Origin: Rugalucina vietnamica
Lineage: Eukaryota; Mollusca; Bivalvia; Lucinida; Lucinidae
NCBI GenBank assembly: GCA_964017185.1
Contig: OZ024871.1
Span: forward strand, 29,674,488 to 29,738,487
Direction: 5' to 3'
DNA length: 64,000 nucleotides
Both the position numbers and the translations under genes were made by a program. This document shows positions 57,388-64,000 of this stretch, one piece after another. The stretch's first letter is position 1, and every line of letters begins with the position of its first letter. The notes beneath the pieces are model-generated. The model was not told the DNA's origin, ran no database searches, and was given only the letters and a program-made list of their open reading frames with translations.

Positions 57388-58381
57388 CCTGTACGAAATT
57401 GTCCAACAGGAACACAGCAGTATTACCACAGGAAAATGAGACCAGATTCCTGGCAGGAATCCCTTTGACTATTTGATTTTTCTTATAAAGATTACGACAG
57501 GAGTCAGTGTGGACTCCCTGTGGAATCTGGAGCGAAATATTTAAATTAGCAGGAATCCTGCCAGGAATCTGAACCAGATTCCTGGCAGGAATCCTGCCAG
57601 GAATATGAACCAGAAATTTTGGCAGGAATCCTGACAGGAATTTCGAGCAGATTCCTGGCAGGAATCCTGTTAGGAATATCGAGCCAATTCCTGCTATATG
57701 TCTGCATTAGAAATGACCTCTTTGAAAACACATGCATATGAAAGTTTTTGAACAAAGGAAATGTAAGGGGCTAGTGTATCATATATCCATAGACGCAGCC
57801 ATTATATTTTGTTAAAAAAATGCTTGTATCAATGAGTAGTAATGATAAATGTCATTTTCAATTACAATTCTTAGAAACTTCCTTAAATAGACTGATTAAA
57901 AATTGTACATGATCAGAGGTGGGTGGGGAATATTTTGAAAACGAAAAGCATAAAGAATTTAGTTAATGATTACAAAGATCAATGAATGAATAAAATGGAA
58001 GGAAAACATACCTTACTTTTACTAAAAAGTATTCCTCATTTATTTTTACCAAAATTTGATAGCAAACATAGTGTCAGTATCAAACAAATTGAATAATGAC
58101 TGTCTTGTTTAAAAAAGCCCAACCTCATGGCTTCCTGTGTGTACCACCTAATTGTTTACACATTTATGAAAGACAGATTTAGGTCGGCAGTATTTTTGCC
58201 AAGCAGGAATCCTAACAGGAATTTTGTTTATTTTCCACGTGGAAAAGTCAAAAATTCCACGTGGAAAATGCAAGCATCTCACTGTCCTGTTAGGAATCAG
58301 GCTGAAAATCAGATTCCACACTGACTCCTGTCTTTGTCCAACTGGACTACCAGTGGAATCCTGTTGAATTTTTCGTACGGG
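57388..58381. mobile_element. 994-bp DNA transposon with CCTGTACGAAA ends, TA flanks
   Basis: CCTGTACGAAATTGTCCAAC at the left mirrors GAATTTTTCGTACGGG at the right, with TA on both sides (57386-57387, 58382-58383). Sub-terminal GACAGGAGTCAGTGTGGA and CCACACTGACTCCTGTC mirror each other too. Repeated palindromic ATTCCTGGCAGGAAT words occur at 57440-57680. The TA duplication fits Tc1/mariner-like elements. No transposase. Confidence 0.85.
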
Positions 58382-59445
58382 TATCCGTGATGCAACCAAA
58401 TTTCTTAAGCACAGATTGATGTAACATTCCATCATGACAAAATGGAGTGTAGTGTTTAGAAGCCAGATTGATTTGAGTGCAACTTACCGTGAGGCATATA
58501 CATGTACATGTACCTACAGAGAGACAATGACCTCTTTGCTGTAGGTTGAATCCCAATGGATCATTTAGCTTCCAATCACTGGACTGCGTATCATGTGTCA
58601 TGAAATGCTGCATCAGTCTGCACTGTAAGAATCACAGGTATACAGGATGGTAATAACTGCCTCAGATTGATTTGTATATATCTGACCATCCTAATAACAC
58701 AGCAATTAAGTCAAGCAAATATGCATCTAATAAATGTGTACTTATACATCTATGATTTAAAACTTAATCATAAGTATAAAGTTTTGGAATATCCATCTTA
58801 ATTGCTAAAATATGAAATCTTTTACAGAATTAATTATTATGAATATAGATTGAATTTATAGGCACTTTACTCTTATAGAAGTTGATGCATTTTCCTTGAT
58901 AAGGTTTCATGTAATTTATTAGAGGTGTTAAATCTGTTTCAGATTTATTTACGGTTTGATCTTTTAAGTGGGAATACAGTATTGACCAGTGTCAAATGCA
59001 TCATTGACCATGGAAACTGGAACATTGTTAACACATTACCAGAGAAATTTATGCCCAGTCAGCATAAACATTATGGACTGATTTAGATTCAATTCTGAGA
59101 CTCCCCATCTTGCCAGCAAGTTCATTCATTCAGGATTCTGTCTTGTCAAAGCGCAATTACTACAGTTGAATCATCAAACTACTTTACTGTTTTTCAAATA
59201 TTCTTAGTAAAAGTTAGCAAATACCATCGTCTTTTTCATGTGAAAGTTGTCTGTTTTAGCTTAAGAAAATGCACTTTATTTATTAAATTGACAGACCTGT
59301 GAAGGTGTCACTTAAATATTAAAACTTAACTTCAAGAATCTTAGTTAGAAAAGTGAGACATTAGAACTGAAAAATGCTTGGCAACATTTTCCATATAGGA
59401 GTTCTGTTAAATAAAATATTTCAGAAATGTAATATACTATTAAAT
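58382..59445. other. Unannotated DNA with one possible terminal exon
   Basis: 58943-59086 follows an acceptor (AATCTGTTTCAG) and stays open for 47 codons to a TAG: IYLRFDLLSGNTVLTSVKCI, IDHGNWNIVNTLPEKFMPSQ, HKHYGLI. I do not recognise it. A 47-codon frame can occur by chance, so this is weak. Confidence 0.2.
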
Positions 59446-59457
59446 GAGCCATGACAC

Positions 59458-59670
59458 CAGAAAATTGGTCTTCAGGGTTTCCGACCAGGTCTTACACAAA
59501 CCGGTCTGTTGAGTCACAGGAAAAGGAAAGAAGCTAGAAAGTTTAAGTAGAAAAGGGATTGTACTATATGTGTAGCAAAAACAGGTACGCTAATCCGATG
59601 TACAGTTACTACTCAGCTGATCTGCGGCTTTGTTTTCACATTTGCAAAAATCCTGTTTTTCTCATGTGGC
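59458..59670 (+). mobile_element. GCCGC-ended hairpin MITE, copy i
   Basis: GCCATGACACCAGAAAATTG left, TTTTTCTCATGTGGC right, flanks TTAAATGA and TCAAATTA (six of eight match). The central palindrome is decayed. Confidence 0.75.
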
Positions 59671-59811
59671 TCAAATTATAAATGTTACATTTTAAAAGAA
59701 TAAATTCTACACACCCATATACTTGCTGTGTTTATATACAGTTTGTACATGTGACTCTGTGCCAGATATTTAACCCAAAATCATTTCCTTTATGTTGACA
59801 TACATGTACTT

Positions 59812-60000
59812 GTACATGTAGCTTAGCTCGATAGAAAGGTTGTAGTTCAAATCCTGCTTCTAAGACATGAGTACTAGGATGTGTTGTTGAACAACGCTTT
59901 TGTAAACATCAAGTATCCAAAAAATGTGGCCTGTCTTGTAATAATGAAAAATGGTTGACTGTACTGTTCAGCCTGAATGCAAACAAAACTGAAACATTGC
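59812..60000 (+). repeat. SINE-like element
   Basis: TTAGCTCGATAGAAAGGTTG and GTAGTTCAAATCCTG are tRNA-like (A- and B-box character), followed by a body with ACATGAGTACTAGGATGTGT and AAAATGGTTGACTG. No close copy in the window. Confidence 0.5.
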
Positions 60001-60789
60001 TTCTGTGAACGAATTTAAAATGGGAAGTAAAATAAATGGGAGGCCTGGTGGCGTATAGGCTCAATTTACAACTTTTTAAGACATCTATAAGTGTCTTGGA
60101 ACAGAAAAGCTATAGAATTGCAGACTGGTTATTTAATAATACATTTACTGATGCCTTGTTGAAAACTTCTGTTGCATATGATGCATATCCGTAATCTGGT
60201 CATGTAAACCAGTTTGAAAGTCCATTTTGCATATAGTTCAATGATGAGAGCCATACGTTTTTGTAAGTAAAGGTATCTAAGTTATGTTTACAAAAGGAAA
60301 TTTGATGCACAGATATGACCATTGACCAAAGTTGTTCATTTGGTTAAGCAACAAAACAAACAAACTAATGTACACACAAAAATCATGAATTCAAGCGTGC
60401 GGTATCCTGATAGATTGGTTGGTTGCCCATTAGGTGTGCCTATTTCATATTAGACTTTTGTAGAATTGACGATATTTCCTGATAAAAAGACAAAAAATGA
60501 AAACCTGGCTCGTCTCCGCTTAATTGAAAATCACGTAAGACACCCGCTCGTCTCGGCCAAATTCTTGCTACAGCGATCAGAATTCGTAATGGCAATATCA
60601 AAATCGTGAACTTTTTTTTTTTTTTTTTTTTTTGGGGGGGGGGGGGGGCACCTCTAAATCTGGCTACTTGTATGGGTTATTTTTAACAAATTTTGACTAT
60701 GCATGAAATACTAGGTAATTTTTTGGGATGATCCATCAGACCAGGTATAGGCCTCGCCTATGTATATGCAAAAGCTAAGAGTAGCCCCC
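60001..60789. other. No gene; homopolymer tracts
   Basis: T tract then G tract at 60610-60648. Nothing else is recognised. Confidence 0.5.
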
Positions 60790-60945
60790 ATCCCCCCCCT
60801 TTGGTGTTTTGCCCTTCAAAATGACATTTTAACAAATTTTCCCATTCAAATGCATGGGCGACCTAAGTGGAGCTCTCTTGCCTGATGTCTTCATGCCAAG
60901 TTTCAAAATCATAGACCTTCTGGTTTTGGAGAAGAAGATTTTAAA

Positions 60946-60996
<51 letters not shown>

Positions 60997-61205
60997 ATTT
61001 ATAGCCATGGTGACCATCTTGTCATGTTACCTGGACCATTTATACAAACTATCGTTTCCCCTTCCTAAGGATGCTCCACGTGAAGTTTGGCTTTGATTGG
61101 CCTAGTGGTTTCAGAGGAGAATATCGTTGAAATTGTTGACGGACGACGACGGACGGACGCCGGAGCATGGCCATCTTTCAGGCTCACCTTCAGTTGAGCT
61201 AAAAA
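60790..61205 (+). repeat. 455-bp family copy with 40-bp poly-T
   Basis: ATTTTCCCATTCAAATGCAT, TTTGGAGAAGAAGATTTTAA, then poly-T (60949-60993) where other copies have GGGTTTTTACCATATAT, then TTTGGCTTTGATTGGCC, GACGGAC repeats and AGGCTCACCTTCAGTTGAGC. Confidence 0.8.
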
Positions 61206-61900
61206 CGAAAACGATGTCCAATAAATACTCGGATCCAATAAGGCCCCGGGCTATGTACTGTCTGTGCATAAATAGGACACCCCGCTTATATGAGTTAATT
61301 TTATTTTGTCGGTCCTGCTTGGTCATTGCTTTTTCTGGCGACATCATCTCTTGATATATAATTATATATAATTTCAGGCGCTAAAATTGTTGAAACGCTA
61401 AAATTTCAGAACTTGAAGTCATGTGTTCTTGAAACTTGACATGTAGCATCGGATACCCAAGCTCTTTATATAAATCACGACCTTGTGATGAACTTGACCT
61501 GTTTTACACAAAGGTCAACCCAAGGTCAGGTGAGCGTTTAGAGACTTGGTAACCCGGTTTGAATTTTTACAAGAATCAAAGCTCTGCATAATGATTCTCA
61601 ATGTTTTCAAATCTTGAGTGTATTGTGTATTACATACCGGGAACCATGAATGCGGAAGAAAAGCTAAATCGAAAGAAAAAAATGATTAGGTGCTCGTAAA
61701 AATAGGCAATTTTGTTGAAGGTCGCAATCGCTAATAAAACAAAGGACATATAAAACGAAAACGAAAATGCTCGTATGATCTCATTCTAAAAAGGAAATGG
61801 CATTAAAGAAACTGAAAAAGGTACTGCACATTTAATTTGTACTTCTACTACCACTTGCTATTAATGCTCTTTTTTGTTAATCTAAAATTTCTTTTCTACT
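61206..61900. other. No gene recognised
   Basis: 61440-61545 contains AACTTGACATGTAGCATCG, CTTGACCTGTTTTAC and AAGGTCAGGTGAGCGTT, remains of the 455-bp family. The rest is unassigned. Confidence 0.4.
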
Positions 61901-61902
61901 AC

Positions 61903-62000
61903 GGTGGCCTGGTGGTAGAGCACTGAACTCCGAATCGACAGGTTCTGGTTCGACCCCACTCGAGTCCCCTTGTTGTGCTAGACAAATTGACCCCCCCCCC
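61903..62000 (+). repeat. tRNA-like SINE head
   Basis: GGTGGCCTGGTGGTAGAGCA (A box) and GGTTCTGGTTCGACCCC (B box) are 27 bp apart. It is followed by CTTGTTGTGCTAGACAAATT and a C tract. Too degenerate to be a functional tRNA. Confidence 0.6.
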
Positions 62001-62017
62001 CACGTCCCGACTACAGG

Positions 62018-62199
62018 ACCCTGTTGCATAAACTTAAGCTGTCATTTTCAATAATTGACATTAATTGTATGCTGCATTAGCTAATGGCAGCTATAAGTAG
62101 ACGCTAATGTTGATTTTCACAGACGATAGTGCAACAGGTTAAGCTGCCATTAAGTTAACTGGAACTTTAACCTACAATTAAAAGTTTTATGCAACATGC
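62018..62199. mobile_element. 182-bp MITE with CCTGTTGCATAAA ends
   Basis: ACCCTGTTGCATAAACTTAA mirrors AAGTTTTATGCAACATGC; ACAGG flanks both sides (62013-62017, 62200-62204). GCTGTCATT and GCTGCCATTAA recur in the arms. Confidence 0.75.
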
Positions 62200-62462
62200 A
62201 CAGGAAGTGGTGGCGAGCCTCCTCTTGTGCTTCTGCTAACACACCTGCTACTATACATGTATATAGTTACTATTAGTTAGTGACCACTAGTCTCTGGATC
62301 TGCACATGGTCGAAACGCGTTGGGGTTGCGCAAGTAACTGAGCAAGTAGGTCTACGCCATTATTCGCCATTTTCGCAGAAATGGAGACGGCGTCAGGGCA
62401 GCCGTTGACTGATCCCGACAACTGAATATCTGCTAGATTCCATAAATAAATGAATATGTTGA

Positions 62463-62887
<425 letters not shown>

Positions 62888-63074
62888 AAGGACGCTAAAT
62901 ACATGGCCTGAATGCCAGGCTAAGACGCAAATGTTTTGATATTTCAGTAATACAAGTATAAGCTTTTACAAAAAGCTTGGTCTACGCTTCGCATATATAA
63001 ACTTGAATGTCAAAGAATCTGACCGTACTCCCATTTCATCGTGGTTCATGTGACTGAACAGAAATAAAACGCTG

Positions 63075-63272
63075 CGCGGTCAAAGCATTCATACCTGACA
63101 ATCGACCGTCACAGTACTGTCGGTTCATTTCATTCCGTTGTGGCTTGGATAGAATGTAATTGGCTACACGGCAGGTGGGGTGCGGTCAAAGCTTTCAGGC
63201 CTGACCATATACTGTCACAATACCGTCGGTTCATTTCATTCCGTTGTTGCTTAGATAGAATGCAGTCATGCA
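63075..63272 (+). repeat. Direct duplication, about 106-bp unit
   Basis: CGGTCAAAGC, CTGTCGGTTCATTTCATTCC and GATAGAATG recur at about 106-bp spacing (63077 and 63183). The remaining DNA to 63550 shows nothing named. Confidence 0.65.
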
Positions 63273-63556
63273 CCAGTTCCACGAATTTAACAATTTGCCC
63301 CATTTTTGATACCTACTGCACCATTGGTACAAATGTTACCAACCAAAGGGAGGTTTGCCTGGGTGTTTTGGGTGTTTACACGGTCCTTGGCGAAACGACC
63401 CGGAATCGTACTAACACGATGGTCAAGCCACTAGACTCAAACGTGCAGTTGCAGTTGTAGAGAGGTGTACGAGTTGTCTTGTAATTTAATTAAAAGTAGG
63501 TCAATCTCAAACTTTAGAGTAGTCTACGCGCTGGCGCGTAGACAAAAATGATTTGA

Positions 63557-63749
63557 GCCGCGTCATGAGAAAACAACAATGTGGATTCAGAACAGGTCCG
63601 ATACTGAATCGCACCACTTACTGTGTCAAAAGTTTTCTTATTCTACAAGATAAAACCAGATACGACACAAATCGGTCTGTTACCTCTACTACACAAGAAA
63701 ATGTGCCGCTGATTTTGAGAATCACGCGGCAATTTTGTAATGACGCGGC
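63557..63749. mobile_element. GCCGC-ended MITE variant
   Basis: GCCGCGTCATGAGAAAAC left and TAATGACGCGGC right, as in the hairpin MITE family, but the inside differs and lacks the long central palindrome. Confidence 0.6.
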
Positions 63750-64000
63750 TCAGAGACACTGTACATAGAAGACATGGCTTTGATTAGTTCACTGGATACA
63801 CCACAAAGCTTTTTGACCCCTGGCTTTGATTGCAGTTAATTCCTATGATCGATATTTCAAAACCTTGGCACTTATTAGATAACATCGATTTCCATACAGT
63901 AAAGCTAGTCTGGCGTGTCAGCCGTCAAAATGAATTTTTGATAATAACTGATTTATCATTTTGGCAAAATGAACCACTGGGTATGATACTTCATTTTGAC

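Overview
The window reads as nuclear DNA of a bivalve mollusc. Two intron-split conserved animal genes can be rebuilt exon by exon. The rest is AT-rich DNA crowded with non-LTR retrotransposon remains, many short inverted-repeat DNA transposons, tRNA-headed SINEs and long tandem repeats of a kind I associate with bivalve genomes (units built around AGGTCA/TGACCT, ending in ...AGCTCACC...GGTGAGCT...). Species cannot be fixed from the sequence; the bivalve call is inference from repeat style and protein similarity.

Layout. 1-1.9 kb: three 455-bp tandem units. 2.26-10.13 kb, minus strand: a complete seven-exon N-acetyltransferase 9 (NAT9) gene, 200 codons plus stop, all splice sites and phases agreeing; its introns hold a hAT element with perfect 8-bp target duplication, SINEs and several palindromic MITEs. 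10.6-16.2 kb: an old LINE (A) whose endonuclease domain is split by a younger LINE (B) and whose RT is further broken by a composite repeat and a MITE. 16.2-22.4 kb: more LINE remains, mostly minus strand. 22.5-24.8 kb: a 2.26-kb fold-back transposon with TTA target duplication; its empty site lies 1.5 kb downstream. 25.2-31.2 kb: a GGCCGTCG-ended transposon, a long minus-strand RT ORF, a broken plus-strand RT, and a MITE interrupted by a hAT element that itself carries another insertion. 31.2-31.7 kb: candidate divergent promoter. 33.0-35.1 kb: two tandem arrays, one of 128-bp units carrying a perfect AGGTCAnnnTGACCT inverted repeat. 35.98-39.0 kb: the gene for ribosomal protein S9 (uS4), four coding exons, with a triplicated hairpin in one intron. 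38.98-41.44 kb: a nearly perfect 1.23-kb tandem duplication starting in the RPS9 3' UTR. 41.7-44 kb: the 455-460-bp repeat again, opposite orientation. 45.0-46.7 kb: a 5'-truncated LINE ending in TC-microsatellite units. 47-62 kb: mostly non-coding DNA with SINEs, a TCG-rich inverted-repeat element, a 145-bp array split by a 2.2-kb transposon, and a 1-kb TA-flanked transposon. 62.49-62.89 kb: an intronless, frameshifted UBE2D-like ubiquitin-conjugating enzyme copy.

The host genes (NAT9, RPS9, possibly a third gene on the minus strand at 31.2 kb) do not form a pathway. The most unusual signals are the 128-bp inverted-repeat array next to or inside the RPS9 gene, the three covarying hairpins in RPS9 intron 2, and several transposons whose empty target sites can be read in the same window.
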